Positions 44,848 through 52,969 of a DNA stretch of 64,000 nucleotides are shown in pieces (the first letter of the stretch is position 1; each line of letters opens with the position of its first letter). This DNA is from JAGQWW01 sp041392845 (GTDB lineage: Bacteria; Bacteroidota; Bacteroidia; Chitinophagales; Saprospiraceae), in assembly GCA_041392845.1 (NCBI GenBank), contig JAWKLG010000023.1, positions 1 to 64,000 of the forward strand. The letters run 5' to 3'. The notes under the pieces are model-generated. The model saw nothing but the letters and a program-made list of their open reading frames with translations. It was not told where the DNA came from and made no database searches. The position numbers were made by a program, and so were the translations under genes.

Positions 44848-47183
44848 ATTTTAGCGCAGATCTACCTACTGGATATGAAGTAGCCGAATTGTATTATACC
44901 TATCCATCAGCAGCTGTTTCAAGTTGTAACAATGGAACTTGTGCTGGGGGAAATGATATAAGCAGTTTGATTTCTGATTTAATCGGACCGAATGGAATTA
45001 ACCTGGGAGCAGCCAATATTTTACCTGACAATGGTTCCATTTCTGCAGCCGGAGAATTGCCGGGAGTACAAAGTGGAGCTAACGATGCTGCCAGAAGAAT
45101 CAATTTCTGCGTTGGTGTCAGGGCGACCTGTATGGCTGTAATGCAAACTGGTGATTTGGTTTTCCATGCCTCAGGTAGGAGACCATGTGGTTCGGTGATT
45201 GAAGTAGAAAACAATCAATTTACTGATCCTTTAGACGATTGGTACGTCGCTGGAATCGATGCAGAAATTAGCATCAATGCTCCTGTTAAGCTGGATTGCA
45301 AATTGGGTACAGGGAATGTTCAAATAACCATAAATTGGCCTGCAGGTCTGGTGGTGCCTCCATATCAGACTTTTCACCTTCAGATTTTCTCCAATTTAAA
45401 TATTCCCGGTATTGTACCTGTAACTTATGTCCCTGGAAACAATCCACAGACAATTTTGATCCCTTTCCAGTACGATCCTGAACTGCCATGTGATACAAGA
45501 GGAATTGTTTCGGCTAATTTGATGACAGAGGCTACACTTCCCTGTGGTAATACTGAATGTCAAGTGTCTTATTCGATTGATTCAGATTTCGCCTCTTTTG
45601 AATTGAACAATGGTAGAATAGAAGTTTCTTCTCTTGAAATAAGCGATGAACTTTGTCCACAAATCGAGCCTGATTTTGGTACGATTACCTTCCAGTTGAC
45701 CAATAATACAGCTACTGGTGGAATGCCGGCAACAGTTCAATACTTCTGCGATGCTAATCAGGATGGTATTCCTGACGGATCTGCATTTGCCTTGCTTAAT
45801 ATCAATTTGCCACCTACGGGTACCAGTACCACTGTTACCTTGAATATTCAGGAATCAGTTTTCTGGGCAGGATGTCCTTCAGGAAATATCGTTGCACTAC
45901 TGAGTTTCCCTCATGCAAAATGTATCTGTGTTGAAGGTACGCTTACTGCCAGCGATTGCTGTGAATGTCCTGAATTTGAAATTGATTTCGTGAATCTGGG
46001 AGGTAATGCCTACGAATTTACCCTTACACCATCAGATTATATTACCTGGATTTTTGAGTGGTCTTATCCCGGTGGAAGCCAATTTGTAAATGCTACTACG
46101 AATCCGTTTGTAATCGATTTTGATGATTATGGTGGATATGTGCCTGATGAGATTTGCTCAAGAATTGAGTCTTTAATGGAAGATTGTGATTCTACCAAAA
46201 CAGCCAAATCTATAGTAACTGATCCTCCATGTAGCCAGAAAATCTGCTTTAAATTAGATGAGTGTTACGCCAAGGCAAGCTTTACCTATACTATTGTAGA
46301 TCAGACCTGGGGTTCCGCTGATGTTTTATTGGATGGAACAGTTGCTACCAACATGAATCCTTATTATATCTATTGGTATGTAAATGGAGTACAGGTTGGA
46401 ACAGGATCTCCACAACTGGTAACCTTGCCAACAGGAACTCATGAGATTTGTATGGTTGTAGCCGGAATTTACAATGGAGTAAAATGCGATTTCAAAGAAT
46501 GTAAAATTATTGAAATCAAGAATGACTGTAAAGATTTGGATCCAAACTTCACCTATTCTGCTGAGGGGCCAAATGACTTCGGATATCTTTTTGAAGCCAA
46601 TGCAGTACTATCTGATCCAAATGCTTACCATTACTGGTACCTCGCCTTGTCTGATGAAAGCTGCAAAATCGTTCAGCCAATTGGAATCATTGAAGGTGAA
46701 TCTATGAGTACCTATCTGGAAGAATGCCAATACTATGTAATCGTCCACAGAGTCAAGACTGATAATTGTGAAGCTTGTTATGCACGATGCATTTTCATTT
46801 GTGACGGCAGATCAAGTGGTCGCGATGAAGAACTGGGTAATTTCGATTGCAAAGACCTGGATAAGTACGAGTGGAAAACCATTGGCTTCGACGGCAATGG
46901 ACCTGATTTCTCCAAATCTGAGGGAAGTAAACTTTTAGATGAGGAAATTTTAATCAGTCCAAACCCGGTTTCTGCCAATGCCAGAATCAGTTGGTCTTTA
47001 AGAGACGTCGATGAAATGGTTATTTCTGATTTCACTGGAAATCGAGTTGCTTACCACAAGTTGAATGGAGAGCAGTCCTTCGAATTGTCGACTACCGATA
47101 TGCACCAGGGAATTTATTTTGTAAGAATCAAAAACATCCATGGTGATTATCTGGTCAAGCGATTTGAAGTGATTCGACACTAA
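44844..47183 (+). CDS. C-terminal part of the giant secreted repeat protein, with T9SS sorting domain
   Basis: 779 aa beginning at an ATGA overlap with the preceding frame. It lacks a signal peptide: the first residues (NFSADLPTGYEVAELYYTY) look like the middle of a β domain. Further Cys-rich β modules follow, then the T9SS type A sorting domain (LISPNPVSANARISWSLRD ... MHQGIYFVRIKNIHGDYLVKRFE). Without the upstream half it could not reach the Sec or T9SS route, which supports a single original gene. The frame difference (-1/+2) is consistent with one missing or two extra bases near 44840. Confidence 0.8.
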   Translation: MNFSADLPTGYEVAELYYTYPSAAVSSCNNGTCAGGNDISSLISDLIGPNGINLGAANILPDNGSISAAGELPGVQSGANDAARRINFCVGVRATCMAVMQTGDLVFHASGRRPCGSVIEVENNQFTDPLDDWYVAGIDAEISINAPVKLDCKLGTGNVQITINWPAGLVVPPYQTFHLQIFSNLNIPGIVPVTYVPGNNPQTILIPFQYDPELPCDTRGIVSANLMTEATLPCGNTECQVSYSIDSDFASFELNNGRIEVSSLEISDELCPQIEPDFGTITFQLTNNTATGGMPATVQYFCDANQDGIPDGSAFALLNINLPPTGTSTTVTLNIQESVFWAGCPSGNIVALLSFPHAKCICVEGTLTASDCCECPEFEIDFVNLGGNAYEFTLTPSDYITWIFEWSYPGGSQFVNATTNPFVIDFDDYGGYVPDEICSRIESLMEDCDSTKTAKSIVTDPPCSQKICFKLDECYAKASFTYTIVDQTWGSADVLLDGTVATNMNPYYIYWYVNGVQVGTGSPQLVTLPTGTHEICMVVAGIYNGVKCDFKECKIIEIKNDCKDLDPNFTYSAEGPNDFGYLFEANAVLSDPNAYHYWYLALSDESCKIVQPIGIIEGESMSTYLEECQYYVIVHRVKTDNCEACYARCIFICDGRSSGRDEELGNFDCKDLDKYEWKTIGFDGNGPDFSKSEGSKLLDEEILISPNPVSANARISWSLRDVDEMVISDFTGNRVAYHKLNGEQSFELSTTDMHQGIYFVRIKNIHGDYLVKRFEVIRH

Positions 47184-47220
47184 TCTAAAAGTTTTCGCTG
47201 TCCATTAATTTGGATTATCG

Positions 47221-47260
47221 GGGCTGTTCCGGAGTTGTTCGGAACGGCCTCTTTCGTTTT
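47221..47260 (+). terminator. Probable terminator after the giant T9SS gene
   Basis: Stem GGCTGTTCCG (47222-47231) with CGGAACGGCC (47240-47249), an 8-nt loop, then a T-rich TCTTTCGTTTT. Confidence 0.6.
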
Positions 47261-47356
47261 GAGCAATCCTTTTTTCCATCTAAGAAACAATTAATAGCAT
47301 TCGGTACAAATATTGGGCTTTTGAACCATAAACCTTAACTAAAAATCGATATAACC

Positions 47357-47791
47357 ATGAAAAAAGTATTCGTTGGATTTTCAGCCGTAGTTGTTTTTGT
47401 TTTAGTATCCATGTTGGCTCCGGGTTGTCAAAACCCGAACAATTCATCCGGAAGTCCGGTAGTGACGCCTGCCAGTGGATTTTGGAAAGTGGATTTCTTT
47501 TTTGACCGCAGCGATGAAACCAGACATTATGCCGGTTACCTCTTTGACTTTCAATCGAATGGGGTAGTGATTGCCAGTCAGGGAACCGTAAATTATGCCG
47601 GAACCTGGAGGGTATACTCAGACAGTGGAAGAAGAAAGATGGATCTGGACTTTGCAGGAACACATCCGGACAGACTGGAAGAATTGGAAGATGACTGGAA
47701 GGTTATTGAAATGACCAATACACTGATGCATCTTGAAGATGTGAGTGGAGGGGATGGTCATGTTGAGACCCTCAAATTTGTGAAGCAGTGA
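47357..47791 (+). CDS. Small lipoprotein
   Basis: 144 aa with a lipoprotein signal (VFVLVSMLAPGC, Cys ~24) followed by a Ser/Asn-rich tether. The folded part (FWKVDFFFDRSDETRHYAGYLFDFQ ... GTVNYAGTWRVYSD ... MDLDFAG) looks like a lipocalin- or copper-resistance-like β-sandwich seen in many Bacteroidota lipoproteins. Function is not recognised. It is monocistronic, with repeat DNA starting right after the stop codon. Confidence 0.75.
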   Translation: MKKVFVGFSAVVVFVLVSMLAPGCQNPNNSSGSPVVTPASGFWKVDFFFDRSDETRHYAGYLFDFQSNGVVIASQGTVNYAGTWRVYSDSGRRKMDLDFAGTHPDRLEELEDDWKVIEMTNTLMHLEDVSGGDGHVETLKFVKQ

Positions 47792-47847
47792 TCTGGGTGC
47801 TGGGTGCTAGGTGCTAGGCTCTAGGTGCTAGGTACTGGGTGCTGGGA
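47792..47847. repeat. GGTGCTGGGT/GGTGCTAGG short direct repeats
   Basis: About seven near-copies of a 7-8 nt unit (CTGGGTG, CTAGGTG, CTAGGCT, CTGGGTG) directly after the lipoprotein stop codon. It is the complement of the family at 11608-11654, which also abuts a stop codon. Confidence 0.65.
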
Positions 47848-47872
47848 GGACTTGGTATATGAAACTTGATTA

Positions 47873-48760
47873 TTATTCTGCCAACCAGGCCAGGCAAGCT
47901 GCATCCCACCTTTTTTTGTCATCTGTATCCAAAATGGACTTTGCAAGGGAGTGTAATTGCTCTCTTGCATTTTCATTTTTAAGCATATCACTTGCTTGCG
48001 GATACTTTTCAATGATTGCTTTTAAATCATCAGCAGAAGGAATATTTTCAATTCCGGCTAGTTGTCCCAGGTTGTTACCGGTAAATACATTTGAAAGACG
48101 GATGTTTTCAGGCAATTGGTCGTAGCCGATTACCATTTGCGTTACCGCCTGTACGATTGGGAATACCTGCTCTCCTTTCACGCGAACATAATATGCTCTG
48201 CCCAATCTTCCCATCAGGTCAATCTTGTTGGGATCGATGCGATTGCGATCGTCGACAACGGATTCACTAATGTGAATTTTTACCACGTTACAAATGATTA
48301 AATGACCTGCTCCGCCTTTGTCTCCCAGGGTGATGATTTCAGAAAGTTTACATTCCATGGAAGCTAATGATTCCTTTACTCTGAAAGGTTTCACTATATC
48401 TGATGGAATTGGCGTCAAACCTGTCTTTTCAAACTCATTGATACCTTTTTCAAACTCAACACTGGCAACTGCCATTTGGCGTACGATGTCGTAGTTCACT
48501 GTGTTGATGACACACTCACCTGTAGCCTTAATATTTGCCAAAGTATCCTTGGTAGTATTATTGGCAACTCTTCTGTTGGAGGAAAAAACAACGATCGGCG
48601 GATTGCTGCTGAATGCATTGAAAAAAGAGTATGGAGCCAAATTGGCCTCCCCATTTTCATCAACCGTACTGACAAAAGCTATTGGTCTCGGAGAAACTAT
48701 CCCAAGTAGAAATTGATGTAAATCCTTGGTAGCGAGATCTTTGGGTTCGAAGGAAAGCAT
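47873..48760 (-). CDS. Flavin reductase-like FMN-binding protein
   Basis: 295 aa from the ATG at 48760 (MLSFEPKDLATKDLHQFL); the in-frame extension to 48793 lies in repeat DNA and is rejected. The split-barrel flavin-reductase fold is indicated by SPRPIAFVSTVDENGEANLAPYSFF and VVFSSNRRVANNTTKDTLANI (FMN binding), then FEKTGLTPIPSDIVKPFRVKE. Members reduce flavins with NAD(P)H or act as small oxidoreductases; the substrate is unknown. It is separated from queA (same strand) by a 70-bp palindromic repeat. Confidence 0.88.
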   Translation of the reverse strand: MLSFEPKDLATKDLHQFLLGIVSPRPIAFVSTVDENGEANLAPYSFFNAFSSNPPIVVFSSNRRVANNTTKDTLANIKATGECVINTVNYDIVRQMAVASVEFEKGINEFEKTGLTPIPSDIVKPFRVKESLASMECKLSEIITLGDKGGAGHLIICNVVKIHISESVVDDRNRIDPNKIDLMGRLGRAYYVRVKGEQVFPIVQAVTQMVIGYDQLPENIRLSNVFTGNNLGQLAGIENIPSADDLKAIIEKYPQASDMLKNENAREQLHSLAKSILDTDDKKRWDAACLAWLAE

Positions 48761-48767
48761 AAGAATA

Positions 48768-48832
48768 ACTGTTAGCTGTTGGCCGTTGGCCATTGGCTGT
48801 AGCTAATGGCCAACGGCTAACAGCCAATAGTC
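48768..48832. repeat. Imperfect palindrome built of GTTGGCC/GGCCAAC units
   Basis: GTTAGCTGTTGGCCGTTGGC (from 48770) pairs with GGCCAACGGCTAACAGCC (near 48807-48824), giving a long imperfect hairpin between two leftward genes. It is related to the repeats at 27522-27600 and 27793-27870. Confidence 0.65.
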
Positions 48833-48834
48833 AA

Positions 48835-49899
48835 TTATATAATCAGCATCGCATCTCCGTAGCTGAAGAAGCGGTATTTTTCTTTTACTGCGATATCGTA
48901 GGCTTCCATAATCAGGTCGTGGCCACCGAATGCACTTACCATGATGATCAAGCTTGATTTTGGCAAGTGGAAGTTGGTGATCATGCGATCTGCAATATGG
49001 AAATCGTATGGTGGATAGATGAACAGGTTGGTCCAACCTTCAGCGTTTTTCAAAAGTCCTTCAGCCGAAACAGCTGACTCGATAGAACGCATGGCAGTGG
49101 TACCTACTGCACAAACATGTTTTTTGTTTTGGATGGACTTATTTACAACTTCTGCAGCTTTTTGAGGGATGTTGAAGTACTCAGCATCCATCTTGTGTTT
49201 GCTCAAATCTTCTACATCGATGCTACGGAAGGTTCCCAAACCAATATGAAGAGTAATCTCTGCAAATTCAGTTCCTTTGATTTCAAGGCGCTTCAACAAT
49301 TCACGGCTGAAGTGCAGACCTGCTGTAGGCGCTGCTACCGCTCCGGTTTCTTTTGCAAAAACAGTCTGATATCTTTCTTTGTCCAAATCTTCAACCGGAC
49401 GGTTGATGTATTTTGGAAGTGGGGTCTGTCCCAAATAAGCCAATGCCTGGGTAAATTCCTCGTCCGGACCTTCAAAAAGGAAACGGATGGTTCTACCTCT
49501 TGATGTGGTATTGTCAACTACTTCTGCAACCAGGATTTCGTTATCATCATCGTCGCTGAAGTACAATTTATTTCCAACTCTGATTTTTCTTGCAGGGTCA
49601 ACCAATACATCCCACAACCTTGCTTCTGCATTCAATTCTCTAAGTAGGAAAACTTCAATTTTCGCACCTGTCTTTTCTTTTCTACCATACATTCTGGCAG
49701 GAAATACTTTGGTGTTGTTAAAAATGAAGCTATCCCCGTCGTCGAAATAATCAAGGATGTCTTTGAATACTTTATGCTCGATTTTGCCAGTTTGGCGGTT
49801 TACCACCATCAGGCGTGATTCGTCACGCGCATCGGCAGGGTATTGAGCAATCAAATCTTTGGGTAAGTCAAAATTAAATTGAGAGAGTTTGGTCCTCAT
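48835..49899 (-). CDS. queA: S-adenosylmethionine:tRNA ribosyltransferase-isomerase
   Basis: 354 aa, normal length. Converts preQ1 in tRNA to epoxyqueuosine using the ribosyl part of SAM. Characteristic segments: DLPKDLIAQYPADARDESRLMV at the start, FNNTKVFPARMYGRKEKTG, AAPTAGLHFSRELL, ITLHIGLGTFRSI, and the C-terminal NFHLPKSSLIIMVSAFGG. Cytosolic. The gene stands alone apart from the downstream flavin reductase gene on the same strand. Confidence 0.97.
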   Translation of the reverse strand: MRTKLSQFNFDLPKDLIAQYPADARDESRLMVVNRQTGKIEHKVFKDILDYFDDGDSFIFNNTKVFPARMYGRKEKTGAKIEVFLLRELNAEARLWDVLVDPARKIRVGNKLYFSDDDDNEILVAEVVDNTTSRGRTIRFLFEGPDEEFTQALAYLGQTPLPKYINRPVEDLDKERYQTVFAKETGAVAAPTAGLHFSRELLKRLEIKGTEFAEITLHIGLGTFRSIDVEDLSKHKMDAEYFNIPQKAAEVVNKSIQNKKHVCAVGTTAMRSIESAVSAEGLLKNAEGWTNLFIYPPYDFHIADRMITNFHLPKSSLIIMVSAFGGHDLIMEAYDIAVKEKYRFFSYGDAMLII

Positions 49900-50137
49900 C
49901 CAGCATGAATTTTTTAAAAAACCAGTAAAAAAAAGACTCGGAAAATGCGCGCAAAGATATAAAAATATGGCTCATTCCTTAGTCCTTTTATGAATTAACT
50001 CCTTTTTGCAGAAAAAATGATACCATTTATCGAATCCTTGATTTTTCACGTCAAATCTTCTTTACATTCGTATGAAAATCATTTTTACTTTGTGAGTAAC
50101 GCTGCAACTTGTTGACCGTTCATTTTAAGTCGAAATA

Positions 50138-51391
50138 ATGAAGCTCCTTTTTAAAATTATTTATGAAAGTATCGTGCAGGCCTTTGGCCAGCTTACCGCA
50201 AACAAACTCAGGAGCTTTCTTTCCCTTTTAGGTATCACCATCGGAATTTTTTGCATCATCGGCGTTCAATCTGCGGTAGATTCGATGGAGGACAACATCC
50301 GTGGAAGTTTGAAAAAGTTGGGTGATGATGTAGTGTACATTCAAAAGTTCCCCTGGAACGAAGATCCTTCTACCAATTTCTGGAAGTACATGCGGAGGCC
50401 CAATCCTTCCTTCGATGATTTCAATCGTATTAAAAAGAATGTAGAATCGGCCAGATTGGTAGATTACCACACCTTTATAGGCAACCGAACCATAAAATTT
50501 AATTCCAGCAGTGTTGAGGGTGCTTTTGTCCTTGCCGTCGGATTTGATCACGCTGAACTTTTTAATATCAATTTTGAAAAAGGTCGCTATTTCAATCAGG
50601 CTGAGTTCAATTTGGGTCTAAATAAAATAGTAATCGGCCATAAGGTTGCCGAATTGCTCTTTGGTCCAATTGATCCAATTGGAAAGACGGTAAAATTGCT
50701 GGGACAAAAAATGGAGATCATTGGTGTGATTGAAAAGTCGGGCCAGGATATGATCAAAATAATGGATTATGATTCTGCCATTTTAATCTCTTATCCTACC
50801 GGTAGAAAGGTTGCCAACCTCAGGGATGACAATCCATGGGGTGGAACCATTGCAGTAAAGGCCGTTGATAATGTTCCACTTGAAGAAATGAAGGGGGAAG
50901 TGACTCAGTCGCTTAGAGCTTCTCGAAAATTGCGTCCTAAAGAAAAAGACAATTTTGCCCTCAATCAATTGTCCATCATATCCAACGCGCTCAACTCCAT
51001 TTTTACCGTGTTCGACCTGCTTGGATTGGTAATTGGAATTTTTGCCATCCTTGTGGGCGGCTTTGGAGTGGCCAACATCATGTTTGTATCTGTAAAAGAA
51101 AGAACCAATATTATAGGTATCAAAAAAGCCTTGGGGGCCAAGCAGTGGGTCATCATGCTGGAGTTTTTGATAGAATCTGTCATACTATGTATGGTAGGCG
51201 GTGGATTTGGATTGTTGATGATTTTTGGGGTAACCTTTGCCTTGAAGGGAGTGATGCCTTTTGAAATTTATCTTTCTACTACGAATATTATCAACGGCAT
51301 GTTATGGTCGGTCGCTATTGGTTTGGTAGCGGGAATGTTGCCTGCATACCAAGCTGCAAAAATGGATCCTGTAGAAGCCATTCGATCTTAA
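50138..51391 (+). CDS. MacB/FtsX-type ABC transporter permease
   Basis: 417 aa. One N-terminal membrane helix (FLSLLGITIGIFCIIGVQSA), a large periplasmic MacB_PCD domain (~45-270), then three C-terminal helices with the FtsX core (GGFGVANIMFVSVKERTNIIGIKKALGA, MLPAYQAAKMDPVEAIRS). MacB-type permeases use mechanotransmission to move substrates or control periplasmic events and need a separate ATPase. No ATPase gene is adjacent, so it must be encoded elsewhere. The substrate is unknown. Confidence 0.9.
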   Translation: MKLLFKIIYESIVQAFGQLTANKLRSFLSLLGITIGIFCIIGVQSAVDSMEDNIRGSLKKLGDDVVYIQKFPWNEDPSTNFWKYMRRPNPSFDDFNRIKKNVESARLVDYHTFIGNRTIKFNSSSVEGAFVLAVGFDHAELFNINFEKGRYFNQAEFNLGLNKIVIGHKVAELLFGPIDPIGKTVKLLGQKMEIIGVIEKSGQDMIKIMDYDSAILISYPTGRKVANLRDDNPWGGTIAVKAVDNVPLEEMKGEVTQSLRASRKLRPKEKDNFALNQLSIISNALNSIFTVFDLLGLVIGIFAILVGGFGVANIMFVSVKERTNIIGIKKALGAKQWVIMLEFLIESVILCMVGGGFGLLMIFGVTFALKGVMPFEIYLSTTNIINGMLWSVAIGLVAGMLPAYQAAKMDPVEAIRS

Positions 51392-51457
51392 GGTTTTTGG
51401 TTCTGGTTGAAAGTTTCAGGCCTATTCTGTTATCTTGTGCCCAAGCAAAAATCAGCC

Positions 51458-52198
51458 ATGCGCAAGAATCAAAAATCATTTTCAAAAAGACCTCGCAAAG
51501 AAAGTCAGGAGCCGGAAACTCCCTTTATTCCTTCACCTTTATATGACGAAATAAAACTCGTTGGAGAGACCGATGATTTCTGGGTCTGGCACAAACCGGC
51601 CGGATTGCTGGTTGAAAAAAGCTCCATTTTTCCTTCCTTAGAATCTTTTGTCTACCGCCATGACAGCCAAAGCCGCAAGAAACCCTTCGTGGGCGTGGTG
51701 CACCGTTTAGACAGACCCGTTAGTGGCTGTGTGGTAATGGCTAAAAAGAAGAGTATTTTAAAAATATTAAACGAATTGTTTCGCGAACGTCAGGTAGAAA
51801 AAACCTATCTGGCTTTGGTCTCCCCTTGTCCACCCGACCAAAAAGGATTGGTGGAAAATTGGTTGAGTAAAGACCAGAAAGAAAAAAAGGCTTTGGTCCA
51901 TAAAAAAGAGGTACAAGGTTCCTTCAAGGCCATCCTTGAATATGAAAACCTGGGAAAAAGAGACAAGGGATGCCTGCTTGAAGTGCATCCCAAAACCGGA
52001 AAATACCATCAAATTCGAATTCAATTGGCTACCCTGGGTTGTCCGATAGTTGGAGACGACAAATACGGGGGACTTCCTCCTATGAAAGAAGAGACCATAA
52101 GTCTCCATGCCTGGAAGCTCAAATTCCGCGATCCGATTTTAAAAGGAAAGATGCACGAATTCAGCACGCATCTACCCGGATTTGCCAACTTAATCTAA
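51458..52198 (+). CDS. RluA-family RNA pseudouridine synthase
   Basis: 246 aa from the ATG at 51458 (MRKNQKSFSKRPRKES); an upstream TTG is unlikely. It has a basic N-terminal tail without an S4 domain, then the catalytic domain: WVWHKPAGLLVEKS, VGVVHRLDRPVSGCVVMAKK (catalytic Asp in HRLD), VEKTYLALV, and GKYHQIRIQLATLGCPIVGDDKYGG. It isomerises uridine in rRNA or tRNA; which site cannot be told. The VOC gene follows 12 bp downstream, so the two are probably co-transcribed. Confidence 0.93.
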   Translation: MRKNQKSFSKRPRKESQEPETPFIPSPLYDEIKLVGETDDFWVWHKPAGLLVEKSSIFPSLESFVYRHDSQSRKKPFVGVVHRLDRPVSGCVVMAKKKSILKILNELFRERQVEKTYLALVSPCPPDQKGLVENWLSKDQKEKKALVHKKEVQGSFKAILEYENLGKRDKGCLLEVHPKTGKYHQIRIQLATLGCPIVGDDKYGGLPPMKEETISLHAWKLKFRDPILKGKMHEFSTHLPGFANLI

Positions 52199-52210
52199 AA
52201 ACCCTGAATT

Positions 52211-52576
52211 ATGAAATACACCAACATCCAATGGTTTGAACTTCCAAGCGGAGATTTTGAAAGAGGTAAAACCTTTTACGAAACCATCTTTGACATCGAA
52301 ATGAAAGTCCTCGACCTGGGAGAATTCAAAATGGCCCTTTTTTCAGATGAACCGGGCAGTGGCGCCCTTGTCAACCACAAAGAATTCTATTATCCTTCCG
52401 ACCGTGGTGCCCTCATATATTTTCATGCCGGCGACCAGATGGATACCATCCTTGGCAAAGTAGAAAAGGCTGGAGGTAGCATAGTAATCAATAAACAATT
52501 GATCTCCGAAGAAAGAGGCCACATGGCCATCATTCAGGATACGGAGGGGAATAGAGTGGGGGTGATGGGGAAGTAG
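52211..52576 (+). CDS. VOC (glyoxalase/bleomycin-resistance fold) protein
   Basis: 121 aa with two βαβββ halves typical of VOC proteins: IQWFELPSGDFERGKTFYETIF at the start and HMAIIQDTEGNRVGVMGK at the end. Members bind a metal and act on diverse small molecules; the ligands and substrate cannot be assigned here. It starts 12 bp after the pseudouridine synthase gene. Palindromic repeat DNA follows. Confidence 0.88.
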   Translation: MKYTNIQWFELPSGDFERGKTFYETIFDIEMKVLDLGEFKMALFSDEPGSGALVNHKEFYYPSDRGALIYFHAGDQMDTILGKVEKAGGSIVINKQLISEERGHMAIIQDTEGNRVGVMGK

Positions 52577-52605
52577 AATAATTTACGGATTACGATTTAC
52601 GAATT

Positions 52606-52670
52606 ACGTTGCGTCCTTCGCGCCCGTAGCGGTGAATATTTTTCCGCTACGGGCGCGAAGGACACAACGT
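52606..52670. repeat. Long near-perfect palindrome (ACGTTGC family)
   Basis: 27-nt arms at 52606-52632 and 52644-52670 pair with a single C/A-type mismatch (G·T in RNA) around an 11-nt A/T-rich loop. The arm begins ACGTTGCGTCCTTCGCGCCC. A degenerate relative is at 11538-11602. No T run follows. The remainder of the gap to 52969 is A/T-rich and shows no supported gene. Confidence 0.85.
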
Positions 52671-52969
52671 ATTGTTTGGGCAAGTCCTTTTTTGTTAAAT
52701 TTTTTGCGAATAAATTAGAAATTGTTTTTGTGATGTTATAACTTGCGATGAAAGTTAGCTGAAACAAATCTACCAATGATGATTAAAACAATTTCACAGG
52801 AATACTTTACTTTATTCTTAAAAGTGAGGTTACGAAAACTAACAATTTCTCAGTGCTCATTTTTAGGTGTATTTACCTTCAACGGTATATTTTATTGCTT
52901 AAGAGATATACGATCAAACAAGTCTTTCCCAAAAGGTTTGGCCATTGATAATAAATTAAGGGTACAAAA

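Noticed and set aside
47859..48125. 88-codon ORF on the + strand
   Set aside because: Antisense to the well-supported flavin reductase gene.
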